Source: Bacteroidaceae bacterium
GTDB taxonomy: Bacteria; Bacteroidota; Bacteroidia; Bacteroidales; Bacteroidaceae
NCBI GenBank assembly: GCA_017962495.1
Contig: JAGCVH010000060.1
Span: forward strand, 1 to 41,023
Length of the DNA stretch: 41,023 nucleotides
Direction of reading: 5' to 3'
The notes under the pieces were generated by a model. It worked only from the letters and a program-made list of their open reading frames with translations. It did not search any database and was not told the DNA's origin. The position numbers and the translations under genes are program-made. Positions 17,273 to 25,653 of this stretch are shown piece after piece. Position 1 is the stretch's first letter. Each line of letters opens with the position of its first letter.

Positions 17273-18600
17273 AGGGCTATCGTTTTAATGCGTTCAACCA
17301 TGTTGTCAATCTCTTTCTTCGTGCGGCGTTCCGTGCTTGCGATGGTCAGGCAGTTCTCTTTGAACAAAGTAGGGATACCCAGCAGATAACCCTCTTCTGC
17401 CATAGCCTCGCGCAAAGCTTTAGCGTTGCCCTTGTATCGCAGGGTAAACTCGTTGAGGAAAGGTGCGTCGTACACTTTCTCGAACTTGCCTGTTTTCAGC
17501 AATTCATCGTGCAGATAGTGTGCCGAGGCATAGCTCTGTTCATTCACCTCGCGCATTCCCTTTGGTCCCATCAGACTCAGGTAGCATGCTACATAGAGGC
17601 ACATGAAACCTTGGGCTGTACAGATGTTTGAGGTTGCCTTTTCACGACGAATGTGTTGTTCGCGTGCCTGCATGGTAAGTACGAAGGTTCGGCGTCCGTC
17701 GGCATCTGTGGTGGCACCTACCAGTCGGCCTGGCATCTTACGCACGAGGGCTTCCTTGGTGCAGAGGTAACCGATGTATGGACCACCATAACCCATGGGG
17801 ATACCCAGACTTTGTGCGTCACCACAAGCAATGTCTGCGCCCCATTCACCTGGACTCTTCAGCACGGCAAGTGCTGAGGCCATCGTGTTAATAGCCAGCA
17901 GGGCTTTATGCTCGTGGCACAAGTCGGCCAGACCTGTAAAGTCCTCGATGAGTCCATAGCGGTTGGGCTGGCAAACGATGAGTCCTGCCACGTCGTCCTT
18001 TTCGATGAGTTCGCGTGCGACATCCTTGTCCATCACGCCATCCTTTTCAGGCACCTCCACGAGGTCGATGCCGTGGAACTTTGCGTATGTTCTGCAAACG
18101 GCGAGCACGGCGGGTTGCATGGTCTTGGAAATGAGTACGCGGTTGCGCTTCTTTGCAGCAGCAGTACACATCATCATGGCTTCAGCTGTGGCGGTAGTGC
18201 CGTCATACATCGAGGCGTTGGAGATGTCCATACCTGTGAGGTCGGCCATCAGCGTCTGGTATTCAAAGATGTATTGCAGCGTACCCTGACTGATTTCGGC
18301 CTGATAGGGAGTATAGCTGGTGCTGAACTCCGAACGGCTTGCAATTAATGGTATCACGCTTGGCGTGTAGTGATCATAGCTTCCTGCTCCTGCAAAGCAG
18401 ATAAGTGGTTTGTTTTGTGCGGCCAGGCCTTGGATGATATCACGAACCTCTTCTTCCGATTTCTCGCTTGGGATGTCGAGTTCTCGATGCAGTTTTATCT
18501 CCTCTGGAATCTCGGCATAGAGGTCGTCCAATGACCGCACGCCGATGACGTCGAGCATTTGGCGGATATCATCGGCGGTATGGGGAAAATATTTGAACAT
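17269..18600 (-). CDS. gcvPA: Glycine dehydrogenase (decarboxylating) subunit 1
   Basis: This is the N-terminal-type half of the split P-protein, partner of GcvPB. From the ATG at 18600 the product is 443 residues, the family length, beginning MFKYFPHTADDIRQML. Recognisable motifs are 'FAGAGSYDHYTPSVI', 'TPYQAEISQGTLQ' and 'SNASMYDGTTATAEA'. The frame stays open to 18645, but those 15 extra codons come from a G-rich dispersed repeat ('FLPNMGEVRKGL') and are not counted. The gap to gcvH (18601-18723) holds two such repeats. Confidence 0.96.
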   Translation of the reverse strand: MFKYFPHTADDIRQMLDVIGVRSLDDLYAEIPEEIKLHRELDIPSEKSEEEVRDIIQGLAAQNKPLICFAGAGSYDHYTPSVIPLIASRSEFSTSYTPYQAEISQGTLQYIFEYQTLMADLTGMDISNASMYDGTTATAEAMMMCTAAAKKRNRVLISKTMQPAVLAVCRTYAKFHGIDLVEVPEKDGVMDKDVARELIEKDDVAGLIVCQPNRYGLIEDFTGLADLCHEHKALLAINTMASALAVLKSPGEWGADIACGDAQSLGIPMGYGGPYIGYLCTKEALVRKMPGRLVGATTDADGRRTFVLTMQAREQHIRREKATSNICTAQGFMCLYVACYLSLMGPKGMREVNEQSYASAHYLHDELLKTGKFEKVYDAPFLNEFTLRYKGNAKALREAMAEEGYLLGIPTLFKENCLTIASTERRTKKEIDNMVERIKTIAL

Positions 18601-18601
18601 A

Positions 18602-18720
18602 GTAAGCCCCTTTCTAACCTCCCCCATATTGGGGAGGAACGCCAATAAGGGAATTGGGCGTTATCGTTTTAATTAATAAATTACCCTTTCCCCCTCCCTC
18701 GGGAGGGGTTAGGGGGTCTC
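18602..18720. repeat. Two G-rich dispersed repeats between gcvH and gcvPA
   Basis: First copy (18602-18660): CCCCTTTCTAACCTCCCCC, ATATT, GGGGAGGAACGC, then AATAAGGGAATTGGGCG. Second copy (18683-18720): CCCTTTCCCCCTCCC, TC, GGGAGGGGTTAGGGGG. Both can form strong hairpins in the operon transcript and may set relative expression of the genes. They resemble 19109-19165 closely. Confidence 0.75.
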
Positions 18721-18723
18721 TTT

Positions 18724-19101
18724 TTACTTACAGATAGCCTCGTATGCCGCAGCATCCATCAGGTTGTCGAGTTCGCTCTTGTCGGCGAGTTCAACCTTGA
18801 TGATCCAGTTGGCGAAGGCATCTTTGTTGATGAGTTCGGGCTCGTCTTCCAGTGCCTCGTTTATCTCCACTACTGTTCCACTAACGGGGCTGAACAGGTC
18901 GCTTGCGGCCTTCACGCTCTCTACGGCACCAAACTCCTCGCCGGCCGTTACTTCATCGTCAACCTCGGGCATATCCACGTAAACTACGTTACCCAACTGG
19001 TCCTGAGCATAATCGGTGATACCGATGTAGCCATACTCGCCTTCCACTCTCACATACTCGTGGCTCTCTGCATAATAGAGCCCTTCAATTACTTTTGCCA
19101 T
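18724..19101 (-). CDS. gcvH: Glycine cleavage system H protein
   Basis: GcvH carries the aminomethyl group on a lipoyl-lysine between P-, T- and L-proteins. From the ATG at 19101 the product is 125 residues (MAKVIEGLYYAESHEYV), the family length. The lipoylation site is Lys64 in 'GAVESVKAASDLFSPVSG'. A longer frame reaching 19383 passes through repeat sequence and is rejected. LplA, encoded at the head of the cluster, is the likely enzyme attaching lipoate. Confidence 0.96.
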   Translation of the reverse strand: MAKVIEGLYYAESHEYVRVEGEYGYIGITDYAQDQLGNVVYVDMPEVDDEVTAGEEFGAVESVKAASDLFSPVSGTVVEINEALEDEPELINKDAFANWIIKVELADKSELDNLMDAAAYEAICK

Positions 19102-19108
19102 AGATAAG

Positions 19109-19250
19109 ACCCCCCTCCTGACCTCCCCCTTAATGGGGAGGAACGCAATATGGGACATGGGCGTTTTGTTATTACTATTATTTATGTTTGTCAGTTTGTT
19201 CAGCCTCGTCCAAAACTCCCTCTCCATCGGGGGGGGATTTAGGTAAAGGG
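19109..19250. repeat. Two G-rich dispersed repeats between gcvT and gcvH
   Basis: First copy (19109-19165): GACCCCCCTCCTGACCTCCC, CCTTAAT, GGGGAGGAACGC, then ATATGGGACATGGGCG. Second copy (19212-19250): AACTCCCTCTCCATC, GGGGGGGGATTTAGG. The first is nearly the same as 18602-18660, including the 'GGGGAGGAACGC' core. Confidence 0.75.
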
Positions 19251-19256
19251 CCTTCT

Positions 19257-20348
19257 TTACTTTTTGTAGCTCTTGTCGTAGAATCTCTTCTTGATCACCT
19301 TGCCGGGTTGCAGCTTCTTGTGGATGCGCACCTGAACGGGAGTGTCCAATTTGGCATAATTGATGTCGAGCAGGGCCATGCACACGCTCTTGCCTGTCGA
19401 TATACTGTTATAGCCCGTGGTGACCTCACCGATAACCTTGTCGTCGGCAACTACCTCGTAGCCGTGACGGGGAATGGCGCGTCCTTCGAGTTCGATGCCC
19501 ACAATCTTTCGGGTAATGCCTTCTGCCTTTTGGCGGGCGATGGCTTCCTTGCCCACAAACTCTTCCTTGTCCAGTTTGACGAACATGCCCAATCCCGCCT
19601 CGATGGGGGAGAGGTCGTCGGTCAGTTCGTCACCATAGAGGGGCAGTCCTACCTCGAAGCGCAGGGTGTCGCGACAACCCAGTCCGCAAGGCTTAGCCTC
19701 GCCGCTTTCCATCAGTTTGTCCCACATCTGCTGAATGAGGGCGTGTGAGGCATAGATCTCGAAGCCGTCCTCTCCGGTGTATCCTGTGCGACTGATGATG
19801 ATGGTCTCGTTGCCCACTTGCATCTTTTTGAAGGTGTAGAACACCAACTCTTGGCAGGGAAGTCCCAGCACATTCTCAACTACGCCTTCGGCCTTCGGGC
19901 CCTGCACAGCCAGTTGTCCGTAATAGTCGCTCTGATTCTCAGCCACAGCGTCGAAGGCCTTCACCTGTTCGCTTATCCAGGCATAGTCCTTGTCGATGTT
20001 GGCGGCATTGATGACGAGGAAGAAACGCTCGTCTCCCTCCTTGTAAACCAGCAAATCGTCGATAGTTCCTCCATTGGGATGCAGCATCATACCATAGAAT
20101 ATCTTACCTACGGGAGCACCTGCGACATCGTTGGTGAAGATGTGTTGCACGAAGCGTTCGGCCTCTCGCCCTGTCACCAGCACTTCGCCCATGTGACTCA
20201 CGTCGAACACACCACAAGCCGTGCGAACGGCAATGTGTTCGTCGGCAATGTCGGTGTATTGGATGGGCATCTCAAATCCGCCGAAACTCACCATCTTAGC
20301 TCCCTGTTGGATGTGCCTCTCGTAGAGGCAAGTTCTTTTATCACTCAT
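19257..20348 (-). CDS. gcvT: Glycine cleavage system aminomethyltransferase (T protein)
   Basis: GcvT transfers the methylene group from aminomethyl-GcvH to tetrahydrofolate, releasing ammonia. From the ATG at 20348 the product is 363 residues, the family length, beginning MSDKRTCLYERHIQQGAKMV. Motifs are 'FDVSHMGEVLVTG', 'ISRTGYTGEDGFEIY' and 'GLGCRDTLRFEVGLPLYGDE'. A longer frame to 20570 is rejected because a very good promoter lies at 20379-20409. There is no room for a glycine riboswitch in the leader of about 25 nt. Confidence 0.96.
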   Translation of the reverse strand: MSDKRTCLYERHIQQGAKMVSFGGFEMPIQYTDIADEHIAVRTACGVFDVSHMGEVLVTGREAERFVQHIFTNDVAGAPVGKIFYGMMLHPNGGTIDDLLVYKEGDERFFLVINAANIDKDYAWISEQVKAFDAVAENQSDYYGQLAVQGPKAEGVVENVLGLPCQELVFYTFKKMQVGNETIIISRTGYTGEDGFEIYASHALIQQMWDKLMESGEAKPCGLGCRDTLRFEVGLPLYGDELTDDLSPIEAGLGMFVKLDKEEFVGKEAIARQKAEGITRKIVGIELEGRAIPRHGYEVVADDKVIGEVTTGYNSISTGKSVCMALLDINYAKLDTPVQVRIHKKLQPGKVIKKRFYDKSYKK

Positions 20349-20378
20349 AGTATTATGTGTTATGGTTAATTCGCGCCT

Positions 20379-20409
20379 CAAAAATACTAAAACTTTCCCA
20401 CATGGCAAA
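20379..20409 (-). promoter_or_regulatory. Promoter of the gcvT-gcvH-gcvPA-gcvPB-lpd operon
   Basis: On the minus strand TTTG (20409-20406), 19 nt, TATTTTTG (20386-20379): an exact fit to the Bacteroidota TTTG-N19-TAnnTTTG pattern. The predicted transcript start is about 20372. Confidence 0.8.
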
Positions 20410-20449
20410 GAAATCGTCTCCCTTTCTTTAAGAAAGAGCAAGATTTTTG

Positions 20450-21463
20450 TCAGTTGTCCAGAATCCTGATAAGCCCTTCTTCCGTAAGTCCTCTGATGGA
20501 GCGTTCGGGGTGATATTCGCTGATGGCTTGCACAAGGCTTTCGTGTGTGAAGGACCGTCCTGCAAAGCATGCGTTGAATGCCTTTCCGGCATCAGCCAGC
20601 ACGAAGAAGTCGCCCCTCAGTTCCACTGCTTCCACCGTGTTCCCGTGGAGTCGGAAGTGCAGGCCTATCTGTCCGCATCCCTCAATGCGTGCCGATCGGA
20701 CGATGTCGGCATGTGCCGAATTGCCATAGAAGTATTCAGGGTCGTAGTATCGCTGTTCCAGTTTCTCTATTTTCTGCACGTCAGCGTCTGTCAGGGCGAT
20801 GGTTCGGTTACAAAGCAGCAAGGGCAATTGTCGTCGCAGTTCGTCGACGCCAAAGGGCAGGAAGTCTTTCAGCAGGCCAACCCGACTGCGCACGCTCTTC
20901 ACGCCTTTCTCCTTCAGTTTGCTCGCCTCGGGGTGCAGGGCTCCTTCCATCAGTCGCGTGTTCGTGTCGTAGAGCATGGTTCCGTGGGCTATGCAACGGT
21001 TCTTTTTATGATAGAATGCGTTGCCACAAATTTTTCCACCTCCTTCCAGAACGGTATCGTTGCGCCCAGATACCACGGCTGGTGCTCCCAATTGGCGAAG
21101 TGCGGATGCTACGGCTTCAGCATATTCCTTGAAAAGGGGTTCCACGGCTTCCGTTTCAGTCACCAGGCTTGTCATGATGTTATGCCTATCAGCGAAGATG
21201 GCCCCTCCGCCCGAACGGCGTCGTATGACATCGATGCCCTCTCTGCGACAGAAGTCAAGGTCCACTTCCTGCCGAATGGACTGATTACGGCCAAACACCA
21301 CCGTAGGCCCGAGTTGCCACGTGAAGAAATAGTCGTCAGCAGGAAACTCTTCGGCGATGTACTCCTCTGCGGCTAGGTAGAAAGCTGCCCGTCGGCCTTC
21401 CGTCTCGTGAGGAAGCTCGACGAAGCAGGCGGGAAAGTGTGGTTTGTTGGACGAATCTTTCAT
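20450..21463 (-). CDS. lplA: Lipoate--protein ligase
   Basis: LplA activates free lipoate with ATP and attaches it to the lipoyl-lysine of carrier proteins, here most likely GcvH. The 337-residue product has the BPL/LplA N-terminal domain with 'GPTVVFGRNQSIRQEVDLD', the lipoyl-AMP-binding 'VIRRRSGGGAIFADRHNI' and 'GRNDTVLEGGGKICGNAFY', and a C-terminal accessory domain. It lies just upstream of the gcvT promoter on the same strand and has its own promoter. Confidence 0.95.
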   Translation of the reverse strand: MKDSSNKPHFPACFVELPHETEGRRAAFYLAAEEYIAEEFPADDYFFTWQLGPTVVFGRNQSIRQEVDLDFCRREGIDVIRRRSGGGAIFADRHNIMTSLVTETEAVEPLFKEYAEAVASALRQLGAPAVVSGRNDTVLEGGGKICGNAFYHKKNRCIAHGTMLYDTNTRLMEGALHPEASKLKEKGVKSVRSRVGLLKDFLPFGVDELRRQLPLLLCNRTIALTDADVQKIEKLEQRYYDPEYFYGNSAHADIVRSARIEGCGQIGLHFRLHGNTVEAVELRGDFFVLADAGKAFNACFAGRSFTHESLVQAISEYHPERSIRGLTEEGLIRILDN

Positions 21464-21486
21464 ATGCGTGGAATCTCAAGAGAGTC

Positions 21487-21518
21487 CAAAGATATTGTTT
21501 TTCTCCGACATAGGCAAG
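21487..21518 (-). promoter_or_regulatory. lplA: Promoter of lplA
   Basis: On the minus strand CTTG (21518-21515), 20 nt, TATCTTTG (21494-21487). The -7 box is exact and the -33 box is partial. The leader would be about 15-20 nt. Confidence 0.6.
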
Positions 21519-21595
21519 AAAAGCATCCTTTCTTTACCTTAATATATTTAGACGAACGCAAAAATTCTCGTCTTTGGTGAGACGTTAAACTTCGC

Positions 21596-21777
21596 GAATG
21601 TGACGAATGTGACAATGTGACCGTGACATTCGTTTTTTTTACGTTTTTGAAGGTGGTTTTAGATTGAAAAATAATTTAGTGAATAATTAATAAATTATAA
21701 TGTTTTCGTCTCAGGTTTCCTGTTTTAAAAGTGCAAAAATGAAATGTCACGGTCACATTGTCACATTGGTCACATTC
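21596..21777. repeat. Near-perfect 35-bp inverted repeat of 8-9-nt AATGTGAC units
   Basis: The left arm (21596-21630) is GAATGTGAC-GAATGTGAC-AATGTGAC-CGTGACATT. The right arm (21743-21777) is its reverse complement with about two mismatches. The spacer of about 112 nt is AT-rich. Within each arm the unit is repeated directly three to four times. No open frame lies between the arms. The same layout with a related unit is at 8031-8181. It sits between lplA and a divergent gene, upstream of both promoters. The rest of 21464-22048 shows no gene. Confidence 0.9.
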
Positions 21778-21989
21778 ATTTTTGCTCTTTTAAAAAGCGT
21801 ATAGGCTTGATTGTTAATGATATAGAGTGATTCGTTTACTTGCATTAATGTGACTTTTATGCTTCCCAGCCATCAAAATAACGACTTTTTTCGAGTTTCT
21901 TACTCGCAGATTCATCTGTTTCGCGTCCGGAATTAGCCTCTCGAACTAACGTTTTTTTGTTGTGTCCGAAGGAAATAATCCCCATTTTA

Positions 21990-22021
21990 TTTGCTATTTT
22001 CCTCGATTTTCACTATTTTTG
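21990..22021 (+). promoter_or_regulatory. Promoter of the BspA-like protein gene
   Basis: TTTG (21990-21993), 20 nt, TATTTTTG (22014-22021). Both boxes are exact. The leader to the ATG at 22049 would be about 20 nt. Confidence 0.75.
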
Positions 22022-22048
22022 TAGCAGAAACTCAAAAACCTTACGACT

Positions 22049-25012
22049 ATGAAACACTTTAGGCAAATTCTTACTATCCTTTGCCTGCTCCTGGCAGGTT
22101 GGACAAGCACGGTAAACGGACAGATCGTTCAGTCGATGGGTACGACCCAAGATGATCAGGCCATTTATAACTTGTATTTTTCTTATTACGACAATGGCTA
22201 TGGTGGACATTGGATGGAAAGTTACTATGCCACCATCCAGAAAGTTACGCCTATTATAGGTTACGCCACCATCCCAAAGACGGTTACCTATGGCAACCAT
22301 ACCTATTCCGTTCTCGGTTTTGGCGCGCCAGGTACTGTATACTCTGAAGTGCAAAACGTGGGCACGCTCACTTTCAAGGGTGATGTCACCATGTGGAAAG
22401 CCCCTGTTAGCTTTACTGCGGGGATGACAGGCTTCTCAAACCTTATATTTGAAGGGCAAAGCTATCCCTTTGACGGAGATTACTCGCAGTATTTCACGAA
22501 TTCCGTGGGTTGGGTAGATGTTTATCTGGCAGATAAGACGGAAAGCCAGATTACAGAGTTGAAGAATAAGGCACCTTGGAATCAATTCCACTCTGTTAAC
22601 TATAGACCCGTCAAGCAAACCTTGACGATGAATAAGACGTTCAGCACGGTAGATCCTGAAGCTCATGTGGCATTGTACAGCCTTGGCGATTACGAAACCT
22701 TCTCAGATGCCGACTACAATCTAGACAGACTGACGCTCTTGGAGATGACGAGCCCGTGGCAGTATGAGGTAAACAAGTTCCAGCGATATCTGGCGGTAGC
22801 TCGCTATAATAACAACAAAGTAACGCCTCGGTTGTTCTGCGATGGGCTGGAATACCTAATGACTCCCCACTATAACATTGCGTATTGCCAATTTACGGTT
22901 CGGGACGACATGGTCCTGGATGTCAGTTTCCCGTCAATTGCTACATGGGAGGGAGTATTGAAAAACCAAACCTATGGTATGGTATTCGTGACCGAACTTG
23001 GCGACAAAACCAGTTTTGCCGATAATGGGATGCAGAACGTCATTCCTTACATGTACTCCACCACCAACGGGCAGGTAACCGATGGCCTGTTCGCGGGTTG
23101 CAACTATTCGACAGTATATGTCGATAACGACCCCAGCAAAACACCACACCTGAAGCGCAACGGCGTGGAAGTGGCGCTGCAACACATTGTGCGTGGCATT
23201 GTTAGCTATGCCTATTATAATGAAATCAACGTGCAGGAGAATGTCACCTACGAATGGTATTCTGTGCCAGTGGAAACGGCTGAGAGTAATCCCATCGTGA
23301 AAGTGATAAGAACAGGCGGAGGCGACGTGTCGCTCACTGGTATGTGGGATTGGGACTCTCAGGATGAAACTTGGTATAATACAACGGAAGTGAATTGTAC
23401 TGCTGCTACCACCGACCTTGTCATTCCTCTGCCCACAATGTCTCCAGGAGGCGATGGTGAGTACTGGGGATTTGAATTGAATGTGAGACCTCGGCCTGGC
23501 GAAACGGTGAGGAGTTTCATGATTGGCACTAATGGATATGATTCAGACTCAGGGCAATCAGTCCTCACAATGGAAGAAGCTACGATGACAAAGAACGCCG
23601 ATGGTAGCTATACGTTTATCGTCGACGCATTAGGGGATTATATGGCATGGAGCATAGGCAACTACGTCGTGTCTGTCGATATGGGACCAGAGTCTGTTGA
23701 TAGAGCTACTTTGGACTTTGTGCGAATGGGAGGTGAGAGTAGGGTGCAATTTTATCGCGAAGATTGTGAGATTGACGGATGGTTTGACATCAATGAGGGA
23801 AGCACAACACACGATCTGAAACTCTATTCTCCTGCTGAGGCATATGAATGTGGAACGGGTATGAACATTATGCAAGAGTTGATAATATCTCCTATAGCAG
23901 GCGAGACTATATATGTATATTGCGACGGAGAGGATATTTCCTCTGATTATAGTGTAGATAATAGAAATAATAGAATATATGAGTTGGAACGTGCCGACCA
24001 CACTTATACCATCCTCATTGACCAACTTGAGAACATCGCCTTTGCCGACGCAGCCGTAAAGGCCATCTGTGTGGCAAACTGGGATGAGAACCGCGACGGC
24101 GAACTCTCAATGACAGAAGCGGCAGCAGTAACCGACATAGGCGTAGTGTTTAAAGGCAATACTGAGATAACCTCGTTCGACGAGTTTAAGTATTTTACGG
24201 GTGTAACAAAGATTGGTAAAGAAGCCTTCCTTAATGCCACAAGCCTGATAAGCATCGTGCTTCCACAAAGTGTAAAGAACATTCAAGGTGGATGGACCTT
24301 TTCCGGATGCTCCTCGCTGGAGAATGTTGTTTTGCCAGATAATTTGTCAATAATTGATTCATATACCTTCGAACAAACAGCTATCAAGTTGATAAAGCTT
24401 CCGGAAAAAGGCAGTGTGGTCTTGGGTTATGGTGCGTTCCAAGGAACTCCCCTTCGTTCACTATACATTCCTGCCAATTTGACGGGAACCATTTATAGGG
24501 GTATAGTGTCGAAATGTCAAGACCTTGCCAACATCGCTGTCGATGAAGGCAATAAGTACTACGACTCCCGCGAAGGTTGCAACGCCATCATCAAGAAATC
24601 GACTAACACGCTCATTGCCGGTTGTAAAAACACTGTGATACCCAATAGTGTGAAGGCGCTTGGAGACCACGCTTTCTACTATGCTCCAGTGAAGAAATTG
24701 GAGTTGCCGGCGGGATTGGAGAACATGGGAGAAGGCAGTATTTTCCGTTGCGACAGCCTCACCTCGATAGTGGCTCACATGCCAGAGCCGTTCGCGATTT
24801 CTACTGCCAACATCGGGCTGATCAATGACTGCGTACTTACAGTTCCCTATGGCAAACGTCAGGCTTACATCGATGCTGGTTGGACGGAGAGTATCTTCAA
24901 GGGCGGAGTGGTGGAAGACAAGTCGCAGTTCGATGTTAACCGCGACGGTTCCGTCTCCATTGCTGACGTAACTACGCTTGTGAATGTGATTCTCGGTAAA
25001 CCGATACAGTAA
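22049..25012 (+). CDS. Secreted BspA-like leucine-rich repeat protein with dockerin-like end
   Basis: A 987-residue protein with a signal peptide (MKHFRQILTILCLLLAGWTS…VNG-Q). Residues about 30-650 are a large region of unknown fold. An EF-hand-like loop 'WDENRDGELSMTEAA' follows at about 676. At about 709-917 there are BspA/LRR_5-type repeats ('ITSFDEFKYFTGVTKIGKEA', 'LENVVLPDNLSIIDSYTF', 'LRSLYIPANLTG'). The C-terminus (about 962-984) is 'DVNRDGSVSIADVTTLVNVI', a single dockerin-like calcium-binding repeat common in Prevotella surface proteins. BspA-like proteins act in adhesion or surface recognition. No enzyme motif was seen. It heads a locus of three secreted proteins but has its own promoter. 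Confidence 0.88.
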   Translation: MKHFRQILTILCLLLAGWTSTVNGQIVQSMGTTQDDQAIYNLYFSYYDNGYGGHWMESYYATIQKVTPIIGYATIPKTVTYGNHTYSVLGFGAPGTVYSEVQNVGTLTFKGDVTMWKAPVSFTAGMTGFSNLIFEGQSYPFDGDYSQYFTNSVGWVDVYLADKTESQITELKNKAPWNQFHSVNYRPVKQTLTMNKTFSTVDPEAHVALYSLGDYETFSDADYNLDRLTLLEMTSPWQYEVNKFQRYLAVARYNNNKVTPRLFCDGLEYLMTPHYNIAYCQFTVRDDMVLDVSFPSIATWEGVLKNQTYGMVFVTELGDKTSFADNGMQNVIPYMYSTTNGQVTDGLFAGCNYSTVYVDNDPSKTPHLKRNGVEVALQHIVRGIVSYAYYNEINVQENVTYEWYSVPVETAESNPIVKVIRTGGGDVSLTGMWDWDSQDETWYNTTEVNCTAATTDLVIPLPTMSPGGDGEYWGFELNVRPRPGETVRSFMIGTNGYDSDSGQSVLTMEEATMTKNADGSYTFIVDALGDYMAWSIGNYVVSVDMGPESVDRATLDFVRMGGESRVQFYREDCEIDGWFDINEGSTTHDLKLYSPAEAYECGTGMNIMQELIISPIAGETIYVYCDGEDISSDYSVDNRNNRIYELERADHTYTILIDQLENIAFADAAVKAICVANWDENRDGELSMTEAAAVTDIGVVFKGNTEITSFDEFKYFTGVTKIGKEAFLNATSLISIVLPQSVKNIQGGWTFSGCSSLENVVLPDNLSIIDSYTFEQTAIKLIKLPEKGSVVLGYGAFQGTPLRSLYIPANLTGTIYRGIVSKCQDLANIAVDEGNKYYDSREGCNAIIKKSTNTLIAGCKNTVIPNSVKALGDHAFYYAPVKKLELPAGLENMGEGSIFRCDSLTSIVAHMPEPFAISTANIGLINDCVLTVPYGKRQAYIDAGWTESIFKGGVVEDKSQFDVNRDGSVSIADVTTLVNVILGKPIQ

Positions 25013-25100
25013 GGCGGATGAGGTTTGCCATTTTGTTCCAATCTATTGCCATATTGTAAGGAAATGCGATGCGACGTGCGGTTTATTCAAAAAGAATGTT

Positions 25101-25108
25101 TATATTTG
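25101..25108 (+). promoter_or_regulatory. -7 promoter box for the two-gene unit at 25216-26634
   Basis: TATATTTG fits TAnnTTTG; the -33 region is weak. It would give a leader of about 100 nt before the ATG at 25216. The leader has no recognised riboswitch. Confidence 0.45.
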
Positions 25109-25215
25109 TAACGAGGAAAAGTATGATTTAAAGCGTAATCTTCGCAAGAAGATGGCGAAAATCGGACTTGAGAGAAAAAGAGATACATTACTAACCCATT
25201 AAAAACATTAAGCCT

Positions 25216-25647
25216 ATGCGAAATCGTTACTTAACGTTGCTCCTGCTCGTTATCATGCTTGTAGCAGGGCAGAGCACTTGGGCAGGAATGGCCCTCGTAG
25301 TGCATCAAAAGTCGGGAGGCACGGTAGAGTTTGCATTCAGCAAGAAACCTGTTTTGACCTACTCCGGAGGCAATGTCGTCATTACGTCAACTGAAACCTC
25401 GGTGGAGTATCCCCTTTCCGACATTCAGAAGTTTACCTTCAAGGAGGAAACGGATGGTGTGGAGCGCATCATCGCGCCTGCGAACCAGGTTCCACAGCCT
25501 ACATACATCTATAGTGTAGGCGGTATCCTCATGCGTACCTTGCAACCCAGGGAGGACGGCACAACGCCAGCAACCCTCGAGGGCTTGCCTACAGGTACGT
25601 ACATTATCAAGAACGGAACAACAAAGTACAAAATCATTAAAAAGTAA
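25216..25647 (+). CDS. Small secreted protein with Prevotella-type C-terminal tail
   Basis: A 143-residue protein with a signal peptide (MRNRYLTLLLLVIMLVAGQS…WAG). Residues about 28-75 are a small beta-rich segment ('GGTVEFAFSKKPVLTYSGG … YPLSDIQKFTF') of the type found at the start of many Prevotella exported proteins. The end 'TYIYSVGGILMRTL … LPTGTYIIKNGTTKYKIIKK' resembles a type A-like C-terminal sorting tail. No catalytic motif is present. The next gene starts 6 nt after its stop, so the two are almost certainly co-transcribed; the partner is the EF-Tu-domain protein. Function unknown. Confidence 0.8.
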   Translation: MRNRYLTLLLLVIMLVAGQSTWAGMALVVHQKSGGTVEFAFSKKPVLTYSGGNVVITSTETSVEYPLSDIQKFTFKEETDGVERIIAPANQVPQPTYIYSVGGILMRTLQPREDGTTPATLEGLPTGTYIIKNGTTKYKIIKK

Positions 25648-25653
25648 GAAACC

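Noticed and set aside
20349-20446. Glycine riboswitch before gcvT
   Set aside because: The promoter at 20379-20409 leaves a leader of only about 25 nt.
20447-21376. 309-codon plus-strand ORF
   Set aside because: Antisense to lplA, which has all its family motifs.
21596-21777. CRISPR array
   Set aside because: Units are 8-9 nt, contiguous and inverted, without spacers; no cas gene nearby.
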